Shown here piece after piece: positions 17,478-26,344 of a stretch of DNA of 64,000 bases; position 1 is the stretch's first letter, and each line of letters starts with the position of its first letter. The DNA lies in assembly GCA_020848545.1 (NCBI GenBank), contig JADLHZ010000090.1:62001-126000 (forward strand). The letters run 5' to 3'. The stretch comes from Deltaproteobacteria bacterium (GTDB lineage Bacteria > Myxococcota > JADLHZ01). A model generated the notes under the pieces. That model saw only the letters and a list, made by a program, of their open reading frames with translations, ran no database searches and was not told the origin of the DNA. The position numbers and the translations under genes were made by a program.

Positions 17478-18342
17478 GGCGCGTGCGGTACACTGCTTCG
17501 CCAGAAAACAGTAGGAGCGCGGCCCAAATCAGCACGAATGCCGTCAGCTGGGCCGGGCCGAGGGGCTCCTTGAACCAATAGAGCCCGAGCAGAAACTGCA
17601 CCGTCGGCGACAGGTACTGGAAGAACCCGAGCACGGTCAGCGGCAGCCGGCGCGCGGCGTCTGCGAACCAGAGGAGCGGCAGCGCCGTCACCGCGCCAGC
17701 GCCGAAGAGGAAGCACATTTGCACGCTGGTGGCCGGCGCGGCGCTCCCCGTCGCGAAGCGCTCGACCAAGAACGCGCTCGACAGCGGGAACAAGAGCGCC
17801 GTCTCGAGCATGAGGCCGACGAGCGAGTCGACCCGCGCGGTCTTGCGCACGAGCCCGTACGACCCGAAGGTCGCGGCCAAGACCAGCGTCACCCACGGCA
17901 CGGCGCCGTGCCCAACGACGAGCCACACGACGCCGAGCGCGGCCAAGGTCACCGCCGCCCACTGCGCGCGCCGCAGCCGCTCCGAGAGCACCAAGAGGCC
18001 GAGCACCACGTTGACGAGCGGCGTGACGAAGTAGCCGAGGCTCGCCTCGATCACGCGACCGTGGGTGACCGACCAAATGTAGACGAACCAGTTCGTGGCG
18101 ATGAGCGTGGTGCTGAGGGCGAGACGCAGGAGCACCTTGCGATCGCGAACGGCCGCGAGGACCTCGCCGCCACGGCCCCTCAGCAGGATCAGCGCTGCGA
18201 GGAAGATCGCCGACCACGTCACGCGATGGGCGAGGATCTCGAGCGCCGGCACGTGGCGGATCGGCTGCCAGTAGAGCGGGACGAAGCCCCATGCGAGGTA
18301 GGCGATCGTGGCGTAGAAGGCGCCGGCGTTGCGATCGGTCAC
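17455..18342 (-). CDS. rarD: RarD-like EamA/DMT-superfamily permease
   Basis: 295 residues, GTG start, with ten hydrophobic helices. The N-terminal AYLAWGFVPLYWQPIRHVPALEILAHR is split by the length limit here but is the hallmark of RarD: YLAWGFVPLYW followed by LEILAHRVTWS. NWFVYIWSV and EASLGYFVTPLVNV are also typical. RarD proteins are drug/metabolite exporters of uncertain substrate, associated with chloramphenicol sensitivity in E. coli. The 23-base overlap with deaD suggests co-transcription. Confidence 0.9.
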   Translation of the reverse strand: MTDRNAGAFYATIAYLAWGFVPLYWQPIRHVPALEILAHRVTWSAIFLAALILLRGRGGEVLAAVRDRKVLLRLALSTTLIATNWFVYIWSVTHGRVIEASLGYFVTPLVNVVLGLLVLSERLRRAQWAAVTLAALGVVWLVVGHGAVPWVTLVLAATFGSYGLVRKTARVDSLVGLMLETALLFPLSSAFLVERFATGSAAPATSVQMCFLFGAGAVTALPLLWFADAARRLPLTVLGFFQYLSPTVQFLLGLYWFKEPLGPAQLTAFVLIWAALLLFSGEAVYRTRHERSRST

Positions 18343-18350
18343 TCAGCGCC

Positions 18351-18974
18351 TCAGACGATCTGCAGCGCCGCCGGCGCCGTCTCGAGCGGCCGATGCGCCC
18401 GCACCGGCAGGCCGCGATCGCGCAGCGCCTGCAAGGTTGCGTCGCGCGCCCCACCGTCGCCGAGCGGAAGAAAGAGCCAGAGGCCGCGGCGCAAATTCTT
18501 CGGACAAAGCACGACCGCCCGATCGTGCTCGATCGCGACTGCGATCCCCGACAACGGAACCTTCGTCACGACTGGCGAGCCCCTGGCACCCACGAGCGCG
18601 CGTGAGATCTCGGCGTCGTTCATTTGCACCTCGCACTGAAGATCGCCCCGCGGCCACCGGCGCATCCGCGAGCGGTTCGCCGACCGTTGCAGCGCGAGCA
18701 TCAGCGCCCGCTGTCCGCGCGAAGGCACGAGCGCAAAGAGGCCGGCGAAGGCGAGAAACAAGCGCCCGAACACGAAGAAGAACGAGTCGTCGACGAACGA
18801 GATCGACACGCCGAGCGTGGCGATGAGGAGCAACGACACCCGTCGCCAAGCAGCCATGCCGTTCAACACCGGGCGAAGCCGCGCCATCTCGGCGAAGGTC
18901 ATCTCGGTCACGGCGTCGAGGAGCGCCGGGCGCGCCGCAGCAGGGACATCGGTCGAATACGTGTACGCGTTCAC
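18351..18974 (-). CDS. Membrane protein of unknown function
   Basis: 207 residues, GTG start overlapping the upstream stop (GTGA). Two hydrophobic segments at about 45-85 (VSLLLIATLGVSISF, FFFVFGRLFLAFAGLF) are flanked by a short N-terminal domain and a C-terminal soluble domain of about 115 residues. The C-terminal part is beta-rich with VPLSGIAVAIEHDRAVVLCP, reminiscent of YcxB-like or PH-like folds, but this is only a shape impression. It probably works with the larger membrane lipoprotein coded just upstream, which has a similar ending. Confidence 0.6.
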   Translation of the reverse strand: MNAYTYSTDVPAAARPALLDAVTEMTFAEMARLRPVLNGMAAWRRVSLLLIATLGVSISFVDDSFFFVFGRLFLAFAGLFALVPSRGQRALMLALQRSANRSRMRRWPRGDLQCEVQMNDAEISRALVGARGSPVVTKVPLSGIAVAIEHDRAVVLCPKNLRRGLWLFLPLGDGGARDATLQALRDRGLPVRAHRPLETAPAALQIV

Positions 18975-20143
18975 TCCTGGGCTCCTAGCGCCGCGCCATG
19001 CCTACGCGCGGCGTCGATGATCAGCGAGACGATCGGGATCGTCTTCGCGTTCTGCGGAATCGCGACGAGCAGCGCCGGCTGAAAGCGGACGAGCGCGTGT
19101 GCTTCGACGAGGTCGACCGCCGCCAACGCCGTCCAGCTCACCGCGTGCTCGGCGCCGTTCGCCGTCACGACGAGGCCGTCGGGCTCGAGGCGCAGCGCCC
19201 GCTCGCCGTCGCTCACGTTGCGCACCCGGAAGCGGGCGCCGAAGAGCACCCACCAGTGGGCGTTCGCGCAAGCTTCGCTGATCGCGATCATGACGAGGAG
19301 GCTGGCGAGCTCGTCACCCCACATGCCGACCTCGAGCGACGCGGCGAAGAGCGCGATCGTCGCATAGGCGCCAAAGATCCAGCGCGCCACGCGGCCGATC
19401 GAGCGAAGCATCGCCACGCGCCACCGGGCTCGCGCGATCTCACGCCTGGCCAGCGCGAGCGCGAGCTTTTGCCGATCGATCGCGTAGGTCACCGCAGTCG
19501 CGCTCGGAACAGACACCGCCGGCACCTCGACCTCGCGCGGCCGCGGATAGGGCAGCAGGCGACGCCGCTTCGCGCGCTTGTCGGCGACGAAGGCGAAGAC
19601 GAGCCACAAGAGCGCGATGCCGTGCGCGGTCCACAAGGAGACGCGCGTGCGCGGCGGCGCGTCGTTGATGCGCTCGCCGGTTGCGTTCTCGTAGAGCAGG
19701 AGGCCCCGGTCCCACTCGTACCACATGTGCGGGCTCTCGATGGTGATGGCGTCCGGCGCCACGCAGTGCTTCGCGGCGATGAGCAGCGCCGTCGCCACCA
19801 CCTCGAACTCGGAGTCGCTCGCCACGACCCGGTTCGGTGCACGAACGACGCCTTCCTTGCTTTGCGGAATAGGGCTCAACGGAATGTGCTCGGCGGCGCT
19901 GCCTGCGTACGAGCCCGGGAACGCGAACGCTTGCGCGCTGTCGCCGAGCGCGATGACGGTGATCCGCGCAGGCTCGTCGACGAGCAGCTGCGCCACCTTC
20001 GGCCGCGCCTTTGCGATCTGCCGCATCTGCGCCACGCACGCCTGCAGCTCGTCCGCCGAAGGCTGTCGGTTCCAAGTCCAACCGTACTCGTCGGACGAGC
20101 CGCACGCGGTCAGCACACAGAGAACGAGCGAGAGGCGCAGCAT
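18971..20143 (-). CDS. Lipoprotein with C-terminal membrane helices and PH-like tail
   Basis: 390 residues from the ATG at 20143, which gives a clean lipoprotein signal (LRLSLVLCVLTAC); the open frame reaches 20179. A periplasmic domain of about 150 residues is followed by a helix at about 170 (TAHGIALLWLVFAFVA), a basic loop, two more helices (about 255-300) and a beta-rich tail with LEPDGLVVTANG and HAVSWTALAAVDLV. That tail resembles the bacterial PH-like domain of membrane YcxB-type proteins (inference). It is translationally coupled to the next gene. No enzymatic motif seen. Confidence 0.6.
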   Translation of the reverse strand: MLRLSLVLCVLTACGSSDEYGWTWNRQPSADELQACVAQMRQIAKARPKVAQLLVDEPARITVIALGDSAQAFAFPGSYAGSAAEHIPLSPIPQSKEGVVRAPNRVVASDSEFEVVATALLIAAKHCVAPDAITIESPHMWYEWDRGLLLYENATGERINDAPPRTRVSLWTAHGIALLWLVFAFVADKRAKRRRLLPYPRPREVEVPAVSVPSATAVTYAIDRQKLALALARREIARARWRVAMLRSIGRVARWIFGAYATIALFAASLEVGMWGDELASLLVMIAISEACANAHWWVLFGARFRVRNVSDGERALRLEPDGLVVTANGAEHAVSWTALAAVDLVEAHALVRFQPALLVAIPQNAKTIPIVSLIIDAARRHGAALGAQE

Positions 20144-20191
20144 CGCGGCGGCCGATAACCAGAGCCGTTGCCGGTGCACAAGCGAAAAGCG

Positions 20192-22405
20192 CTAGCGCAG
20201 ATTGATCGTCACGTTGTCGGCGGAGCCGTCGTTGTCTCCGCTCGTCCCCTCGCGCCGAAACACGAGCTCGACGCCGATCTGCAAGGTCGCTGCCGGCACC
20301 GGCACGCCGACCGCCTGGCGATGCACGAGCTTGGTCGTCTGCCCGCGATCGCTCGCGAGCACCGGGCCGAGGCGCGCGCTCGTCGCCGCCGTCGCGAACA
20401 ACGAGAGCCCGGGCCAGGTGCCGGCGTCGACCGCGAGCGGGTAGCCGTCGTCCACGCGATCGGCGGCGATGTCGAAGCGCCAATAGCCGTCGTGCCGGAA
20501 GACGTAGAACTTGTCGGCGCGGCCGAAGTTGATGACGCCGTAAAAGCCGTCGATCGGAAAGCCGGTCCACGTCTCGGTCGACACGAAGCGGGGATAGTCC
20601 GCCGTCGTGACGCCGGTGGCTTTGACGAGGCGAATGTACTCCTCGCCTTTGAAGAAGTAGACGTTGCCGCTCGCGTAAACGATCGCGGAGCCGATGTCGC
20701 GGGCGCCGCCTTTGAAGCGTGACAGCGCTGGCCACTCGTCGGCGATGAGCTTCGGATAGCCGATGCCCTTCCTTCCCTTCGGGTGCCCGGCGGCGACGGC
20801 GGCGTAGTCCCAATAGATGACCTCGCTGCCCTTGAAGAAGTAGGCGTGGGTCGCGTCCCACTTCACGGCGCCGTCGAAGTCGCGGGCGCCGCCGGCGAAG
20901 GCGCCGAGATCCGGGAACTGGCTCGCGATCGTCACCGGCGCCGACGCGCTCGCAGCCGCGTGCGCATACACCTGCACTTGATCCGCGCGGAAGAAGTACG
21001 ACTCGCTTTGGCCGTCGACCGCCGCGCGCTTGTCGCCGTCGACGAAGCGCACGACGAGCTCGGCGCTGTCGTTCTGAGCCGCGTAGCCGCCGAGGTCGAC
21101 GGAGATGTCGGCGACTTTTCCCGGGCCGATGGGGCCGGTGTCGATCGTCTGCGTCATCACCGCGAAGCCAGCGGGGCCGCCGACGAAGAAATTCGCGCCG
21201 CCGACCGACGGAGGAAAGCCGCCGCCGCTCGCGTAAGCGGTGCTGACGCCGCCGTCGCGCTTCTCCCAGCCGCGCACCGCCGCGTTCATCACGATGCCGA
21301 CGCGGCCGGCGTCCTGCTCGGCGTCGCCGTTCGTCACGAGCTCCGTCCCCGGCGGGGCCACCTTCGCCACGCGGCCGTCGAGCGGCAGCGGCGGTGTGAG
21401 CCCCAAGTAGTCGAAGATCGTCGGCACGACGTCGACCTGCTGCGGCGGCGGCTCGATCGTGCCCGGCACGATGCGCTCGCCGGCGACGATGAAGTCGACG
21501 CGCCGGTGCTCGGGGATGTCGCGGCCGTGTTGCTTGTCGGCGGTGCCGCCGTGATCGCTCGTGACGACGACGAGCCAGTCCTCCTTGGCGAAGTCCTTCC
21601 GTGCCTTCACCGCGGCCAAGAGCTGCGTGAGCTGCGCGTCGACGAGCGCGATCGCTTGCAGATACGCAGGGACGCTCGGGTGGAAGCCGTGGTCGTGCCC
21701 GGCGACGTCGACCATCGCAAAGTAGAAGAAGACGACGTCGACGTCTTGGCCGAGCAGCGTGACGCCTTGGGCCACCGACGGGACGTCGCCGCCTTGCGAG
21801 TATTCAAAACCGAGATCGATGTCGGCGGTCGTCGGAATCGTGTCGTGCAGCGGCGCCCAGTTGGTGATGCGCGCGGTGACCAGCGACGGCTGCGCGATCT
21901 CGAGCTGCGAGAGGATCTCGGGGTGGGCGACGTAGTCCTTCCCGGTGAAGGTGTTGTCGTAGACGCCGTGCTTGTCGCGCCAGACGCCGGTCAGGATCGA
22001 CGACCAGCCTGGGCCGCTCACCGTGGTGTCGTTCGTCTCGGCGCGATCCGACACGGCGCCGGCGAGCTGCAGCGCGTGCAAGGTCGGGGCGTTGGCGACC
22101 GCGAGCGCGTCGGGCCGCATGCCGTCGATGCCGACGAGGAGCACCTTCGGCTTCTTCACCGCCGGCGGGCCGGTCGGCGCGCTCGGCCCGGTCGGACCCG
22201 TGGGAGCGGTCGGCGCCGTCGGGGCGCTCGGTCCGGTGGGGCCCGTCGGCGTCACGACTTCCTCGGGCGGTACGATGTCGCCCTTCTCTTCGCTGCGCGG
22301 AGAGTAACCCTTGCCCTCAGGCTTGGTCGGCGAGCAGGCGATCGCAAATATAGTCAATAGAGCCACTGCCCGGCACGGCGCGGCCCATGGGGTCCTGGGG
22401 TACAT
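20192..22405 (-). CDS. Lipoprotein: type I phosphodiesterase domain plus hemopexin repeats
   Basis: 737 residues. A lipoprotein-like signal (VALLTIFAIACSP) is followed by a PTGPTGPSAPTAP-type linker (about 50-80) and an alkaline-phosphatase-superfamily phosphodiesterase domain (about 85-345): VLLVGIDGMRPDAL (metal Asp), TVSGPGWSSILTG (nucleophile region), DVAGHDHGFHPS and VTSDHGGTADKQHG (metal His/Asp). A beta-sandwich-like segment follows. Then come at least three hemopexin repeats (about 500-660): AYFFKGSEVIYWDY, VYFFKGEEYIRLV and FYVFRHDGYWRFDI. It probably cleaves phosphodiester or pyrophosphate bonds on surface or extracellular substrates, with the propeller binding a ligand. Confidence 0.85.
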   Translation of the reverse strand: MYPRTPWAAPCRAVALLTIFAIACSPTKPEGKGYSPRSEEKGDIVPPEEVVTPTGPTGPSAPTAPTAPTGPTGPSAPTGPPAVKKPKVLLVGIDGMRPDALAVANAPTLHALQLAGAVSDRAETNDTTVSGPGWSSILTGVWRDKHGVYDNTFTGKDYVAHPEILSQLEIAQPSLVTARITNWAPLHDTIPTTADIDLGFEYSQGGDVPSVAQGVTLLGQDVDVVFFYFAMVDVAGHDHGFHPSVPAYLQAIALVDAQLTQLLAAVKARKDFAKEDWLVVVTSDHGGTADKQHGRDIPEHRRVDFIVAGERIVPGTIEPPPQQVDVVPTIFDYLGLTPPLPLDGRVAKVAPPGTELVTNGDAEQDAGRVGIVMNAAVRGWEKRDGGVSTAYASGGGFPPSVGGANFFVGGPAGFAVMTQTIDTGPIGPGKVADISVDLGGYAAQNDSAELVVRFVDGDKRAAVDGQSESYFFRADQVQVYAHAAASASAPVTIASQFPDLGAFAGGARDFDGAVKWDATHAYFFKGSEVIYWDYAAVAAGHPKGRKGIGYPKLIADEWPALSRFKGGARDIGSAIVYASGNVYFFKGEEYIRLVKATGVTTADYPRFVSTETWTGFPIDGFYGVINFGRADKFYVFRHDGYWRFDIAADRVDDGYPLAVDAGTWPGLSLFATAATSARLGPVLASDRGQTTKLVHRQAVGVPVPAATLQIGVELVFRREGTSGDNDGSADNVTINLR

Positions 22406-22451
22406 ATGTCGGCGTTATCGGCGCGTATCCGTACGAAGTCGCGTCGGAGGC

Positions 22452-23141
22452 TCAGCCGATGTCCCGCCGCAAGACATAGGACACGTGCGGCACCAACGAG
22501 AGCGCGATGTCCTCGGGTGTCGTCAGCTTGGCCGACACGCCGTCCGTGAAGACGATGCCGAGCGGATGAAACAAAGTCTGCACGAACGCCGAGCAAAACA
22601 GGGCCCGATCGCGCGAGAGCACGTTGTCCTTGCCGTCGCGCTTGCTCGGCCGCTTGAGCGCCATGTAGATGCCGACGAGCTCGCGTAACGAGTAGGTCGC
22701 GCGCTTGGCCACGAAGCCGAGGCCGGTCGCGAGCACCTGTCGCGTTTGCTCTGCATCGAGGCCGAAGTCGAGCACGGCGAGCGCCGTGTAGTGCTTCTCG
22801 TCGTGGTACTTGTCGATCGGGTTCTCCTGCACGCCCATCCGGATGTGCTTGCGGTGCACCTCGATGTCGCTCTCGATCACCCAGTGCTTCTGATCCCAGC
22901 GCGTGCCCTGGAAAACGAACGCATGCGCCCACGTGGCGTGGCTGTGATCGCCGCGCAGGCGTTTTTGCGCGCGGCTGATCGCCTTGTCGATGAAGGTCGG
23001 GCCGCCGGTGAGGCCGATGCAGCCGGGCTTGGCGAAGCGCGCGAGGAACGCTTCGTTCGAGAGGTCCGTGTAGTAGTGCTCGCCCTTGATCTGGTGCTTG
23101 ACCTGCTGCGCTTTTGGCGGCGCCGGCTCGAGACGGTTCAT
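22452..23141 (-). CDS. Permuted papain-fold (YiiX/YaeF-like) cysteine hydrolase
   Basis: 229 residues with no signal peptide. His-first, Cys-later order fits a circularly permuted NlpC/papain fold: PGCIGLTGG and HATWAHAFVF (His near residue 74) come before DRALFCSAFVQTLF (Cys near 183). YiiX/YebB-type enzymes of MEROPS C92 cleave peptide or lipid amide bonds. Assignment rests on this motif order, not on alignment. It lies between the phosphodiesterase lipoprotein and a PilZ gene, all on the minus strand. Confidence 0.55.
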   Translation of the reverse strand: MNRLEPAPPKAQQVKHQIKGEHYYTDLSNEAFLARFAKPGCIGLTGGPTFIDKAISRAQKRLRGDHSHATWAHAFVFQGTRWDQKHWVIESDIEVHRKHIRMGVQENPIDKYHDEKHYTALAVLDFGLDAEQTRQVLATGLGFVAKRATYSLRELVGIYMALKRPSKRDGKDNVLSRDRALFCSAFVQTLFHPLGIVFTDGVSAKLTTPEDIALSLVPHVSYVLRRDIG

Positions 23142-23155
23142 GTGTGCTTTATACT

Positions 23156-23509
23156 CTACTTGTGCGCCGCGAGGGCGTCGATCGCCGCACGCACTTCATC
23201 GGAGAGCGGCGCGAAGCGGATCGCGACGCCGACCGAGTCCTCGGCGACGTCGATGCGAACGACCCATCCGGTGAGCGCCGTCCGTTGCGTCATGCCAGGC
23301 ACGCGCAGGGTGATCTTCACGGGCGCGCCGAGCGGCGCGTTCATCTTGTTCGTCCGGATGTAGACGCCGCCGGCCGAGAGGTTGGCGGTGTAGTCGAGGA
23401 CCGATTGACCGTAGAACTCGCAGCTCACGGCGGCGTCGTAGGCGGCGCGGCGCGACGCGCGGCGATCCTGCTGCTCTTGCGGTGCGGTGAAGGGGTCTTG
23501 GCTGTTCAT
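23156..23509 (-). CDS. PilZ-domain c-di-GMP receptor
   Basis: 117 residues, a single PilZ domain. The arginine motif is RRASRR near residue 16 and the second motif is NLSAGGVYI near 43, with Asn in place of the usual Asp in D/NxSxxG. A GGGAG-like ribosome site precedes the ATG. Such small PilZ proteins relay c-di-GMP levels to motility, exopolysaccharide or secretion partners; the partner cannot be read here. Confidence 0.85.
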   Translation of the reverse strand: MNSQDPFTAPQEQQDRRASRRAAYDAAVSCEFYGQSVLDYTANLSAGGVYIRTNKMNAPLGAPVKITLRVPGMTQRTALTGWVVRIDVAEDSVGVAIRFAPLSDEVRAAIDALAAHK

Positions 23510-23574
23510 AGGTCTCCCATAGCATCGGCGCGGGTGAGCGTTTGGTGCGATTATGTGTTTAGCTAAGCACCCGC

Positions 23575-24975
23575 GTGGCCGTCTATTTTTCAGCGTTGCT
23601 CGCCCTGCTCGTCGGTGCCGCTTGCGCCTCCGTCAGCCCCCTCGCGCGGGTCGTCGCCGCCGCCGAAACCGAGGGCGCCACGGTCTCGGCCCTCGCGGTC
23701 GACGCCGACGATGGCCGCATCTATTATAGGCACCGCGAAGACGCCCGCACGCTGCCCGCTTCCACTTTGAAGCTCGTCACGACGTGGCTCGCGCTAGAGA
23801 CGCTCGGGGCGGACTTTCGCTTCACGACGCGCGTGCAAATCGGCCCCGGCGCCGCGGTGCAAGGAACGCTCGCCGCCGACGTGTGCGTCGAGCCGTCCGG
23901 CGATCCCACCTTCGCGAGCGATCGTTTCGCGGAGACGCGCGACGCCGTGAGCGTGATCGCCGAGCGCTTGATCGAGCCCGGCATGCGCACCTGGAGCGGC
24001 GCTCTCTCCTACTGCACGGCGGCGAGCGAGCCGATGCTCGGGCCGGGTTGGGCGTGGGACGACGCCGGCGCCTATTACTCGGCGACGCCCGGCCGCTTCG
24101 TCGTCGCCGAGAACGTGATCGCGCTGCGCGTGGTGTCGAACGGCGTCACGCCCATCGCCGACGCTGCAGCGAGCGCACGCCTCGAGCGCCTCGGTCTCAG
24201 CTTGGTGCTGCGCACCGATGCGGACAGCGATGATCTCACCTGCCGCCTCGCTCCGGGCGCGAGCGTCGTCGACTGCGCCGTGCCGCCGCGCGCCGGTCGC
24301 TTCGACGCCAAGATCGCCGTGCCGGAACCGCTGCGCCTGTTCGCGCTCATGCTCGCTGACGCGCTAGACGCCCGCGGCGTTCTGTGGACCGGAACGCTCG
24401 CGCCTCCGCCCGCGGAGCCCGGGCCGCATCGCCTCCTCGCCGAGGTGCAGAGCCCGCAACTCGCCGACATCACGCGCGCGACGAACCAAGCGTCGGTGAA
24501 CGTCTTCGCCGAGCGCCTCGCCCTCACCGTGGCCGCGCGTCTCGGCGGCGAGCCGACGTATGCAGCGTGGCAGCGCGTCGTGCGAACGTGGATGGACGCG
24601 CACCTCGTGCCGAAGCGTGCGTACACCGTCGTCGACGGCAGCGGGCTCTCGCGCCACAACGCGCTCTCGGCGCGCGCGCTCGTGCAAGTGCTGCAGGCGG
24701 CGCTCGCGCATCCGGCGGCGCCAGCGTTCTTCTCCGGGCTGTCGATCGCGGGGACGAACGGAACGCTGCGGCGGCGCGGGCGCGGTGGCGACGCCGATGG
24801 CCGGGTGTTTGCGAAGAGCGGCACGCTGGCGCATCAACGTGGGCTCGCCGGGATCGCGTATCGTGAAGGCAAAGGTGCGATCGTTTTTACCGTGCTCGTC
24901 GGGCATCACCCGGGCGATCTTGCTGAGCTCAACCGGGTGACCGACGCGATCTTGAACGCGATCGGTGCGCCGTAG
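23575..24975 (+). CDS. dacB: D-alanyl-D-alanine carboxypeptidase/endopeptidase (PBP4 type)
   Basis: 466 residues, GTG start, with a signal peptide (YFSALLALLVGAACA) that may also be a lipobox. Peptidase S13 motifs are in order: SxxK as PASTLKL near 62, SxN as QASVNVF near 305, and KTG replaced by KSG in FAKSGTLAH near 413. The large insert between SxxK and SxN is typical of PBP4. It trims or cleaves peptidoglycan cross-links in the periplasm. Its 5' end is 65 bp from the divergent PilZ gene. Confidence 0.92.
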   Translation: MAVYFSALLALLVGAACASVSPLARVVAAAETEGATVSALAVDADDGRIYYRHREDARTLPASTLKLVTTWLALETLGADFRFTTRVQIGPGAAVQGTLAADVCVEPSGDPTFASDRFAETRDAVSVIAERLIEPGMRTWSGALSYCTAASEPMLGPGWAWDDAGAYYSATPGRFVVAENVIALRVVSNGVTPIADAAASARLERLGLSLVLRTDADSDDLTCRLAPGASVVDCAVPPRAGRFDAKIAVPEPLRLFALMLADALDARGVLWTGTLAPPPAEPGPHRLLAEVQSPQLADITRATNQASVNVFAERLALTVAARLGGEPTYAAWQRVVRTWMDAHLVPKRAYTVVDGSGLSRHNALSARALVQVLQAALAHPAAPAFFSGLSIAGTNGTLRRRGRGGDADGRVFAKSGTLAHQRGLAGIAYREGKGAIVFTVLVGHHPGDLAELNRVTDAILNAIGAP

Positions 24976-24999
24976 CCAACCGAGTCGCCGCGCATGACC

Positions 25000-25200
25000 T
25001 CAGCCGCGCTTGGCGTAGTCGATGAAGCGCTGAACGATCTGCGCTTCCTCTTCGAGCTGCGCGATCTCGGCGTGGCTCTTGCCGCCGTTCTTCGCCGCAG
25101 CGAGCTGGCGTTGCTTCTCGTTCAGCACGATCTCGAGCGCGGTCGTGTCCGTATAGGTGGCGTTCTCTTCGGACTCTTTCATCGTTTGCAAGGCGTTCAT
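25000..25200 (-). CDS. Small coiled-coil protein
   Basis: 66 residues from the ATG at 25200, chosen because a good GGAGGG ribosome site lies about 7 bases upstream; the open frame reaches 25278. The protein is acidic and helical (ALEIVLNEKQRQLAAAKN, AEIAQLEEEAQIVQRF), with heptad-like spacing suggesting a coiled coil. No recognisable family. It is convergent with dacB and divergent from the next gene. Confidence 0.5.
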   Translation of the reverse strand: MNALQTMKESEENATYTDTTALEIVLNEKQRQLAAAKNGGKSHAEIAQLEEEAQIVQRFIDYAKRG

Positions 25201-25361
25201 GGCGCACCCTCCACCTTCGTTATCGCTCCCAGCAAAAGTCCGGACGCCACGTGTACGAAGCAGACGTTCTGCGGACAACGACGCGTGTGCGGCGAGCGTC
25301 GCCCGGCGTTGACGGCGTCAGGGCGCCTTTGCCGAACGGACAATTGTGCTACTCTCTACCC

Positions 25362-25628
25362 ATGAGACGCGCACTGCTTGCCTTCCTCGTGTGCTTCACC
25401 CTGCCCACCCTCGCGTTCGCCGGCGCGCCGAAAGACACGGTGAAAGCCGCTGGAAAAACCGCCGGCACCGCGGCGCGCGACGGCAGCCGCACCGCCGGCC
25501 GCACGATCCGCGCGTTCTTCAAAGGCGGCGCCAAGGCAGCCAAAGCGGAGGCGAAGAAGAACGCCGCCGAGACCAAAGAGAACGTCAAGGAGAAAGCGGC
25601 TGAGACCAAAGCGTCGGCCAAGGAGTGA
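25362..25628 (+). CDS. Small exported Lys/Ala-rich protein
   Basis: 88 residues with a clear signal peptide (ALLAFLVCFTLPTLAFA) and a mature part made mostly of Lys, Ala, Glu and Thr in an amphipathic 11-residue-like rhythm (AAGKTAGTAARDGSRTAG; AAETKENVKEKAAETK). It resembles LEA-like or histone-like low-complexity periplasmic proteins; function unknown. Its TGA overlaps the GTG of the CysZ-like gene (GTGA). A TTGCCG-15-TACTCT promoter-like pair sits just upstream, but is weak. Confidence 0.65.
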   Translation: MRRALLAFLVCFTLPTLAFAGAPKDTVKAAGKTAGTAARDGSRTAGRTIRAFFKGGAKAAKAEAKKNAAETKENVKEKAAETKASAKE

Positions 25629-26344
25629 GCTTCTTCAAGGCGTTCTTCCTGCCGCTGCGCGCGCTCGAGCTCATCCGGCGCGATCCGATACTCCGCCGGC
25701 TCACGCTGATCTCTGCCGCGGTCTGCGCCACCTGCTTCATCGGGCTCGGCGTCGGCCTCTGGTACTTTTCACCGTGGATCGTCGGGCAGCTGTGGCCGCG
25801 GCCGAGCGGCTGGGCCGAGATCGTCTGGTACTTGGCGGCGGGCGTGCTCTTCCTCGTCGGCTTCGTCGTCGGCGCGCAGACGCTGCCGATCATCGCGCTC
25901 GCGCCCTTGTCCGAGCGCCTGTCGATCCAAACGGAGCACAAGCTCGGCGTGAGCCCGGACAACGCCGGCATCGTGCGCTTCGTCGTCGAGACCGGCCGAT
26001 CGCTGCAAAAGGCCGTGCTCCGCGTGTTCGTGCTGGTCTGCGGTCACGTCTTCTTGCTTTTGCTCTGGCTGATCCCCGGCGCCGGCCATGCCGTGTGGAG
26101 CGCGGCGGCGTTCGCATGGAACGTCTTGTGGCTGGCGTTCGAGTACGTCGACGTCACCGCCAACCGCCACGGCCACTCGTTCATGGGCGTCATCCGCTTC
26201 TTGAACGCGCACGGCCCGGCCACGCTCGGCCTCGGCGCGGCGATCTACCTCTTGCTGTGGGTGCCGTTGCTCAACGTGTTCTTCGTGCCGATCGCCGTGG
26301 TGTCGGCCACGTTACTCTATCGGAGCGCGCAGGCGGCTAAATGA
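25625..26344 (+). CDS. EI24/CysZ-family integral membrane protein
   Basis: 239 residues, GTG start inside the upstream stop. The opening FFKAFFLPLRALELIRRDP is shared with the EI24/CysZ family, followed by about four to six helices and the loop LSIQTEHKLG. CysZ imports sulfate in E. coli, but many EI24-domain proteins in other bacteria have unknown roles. The helical pattern and length fit. It overlaps the convergent channel gene by 8 bases. Confidence 0.75.
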   Translation: MSFFKAFFLPLRALELIRRDPILRRLTLISAAVCATCFIGLGVGLWYFSPWIVGQLWPRPSGWAEIVWYLAAGVLFLVGFVVGAQTLPIIALAPLSERLSIQTEHKLGVSPDNAGIVRFVVETGRSLQKAVLRVFVLVCGHVFLLLLWLIPGAGHAVWSAAAFAWNVLWLAFEYVDVTANRHGHSFMGVIRFLNAHGPATLGLGAAIYLLLWVPLLNVFFVPIAVVSATLLYRSAQAAK

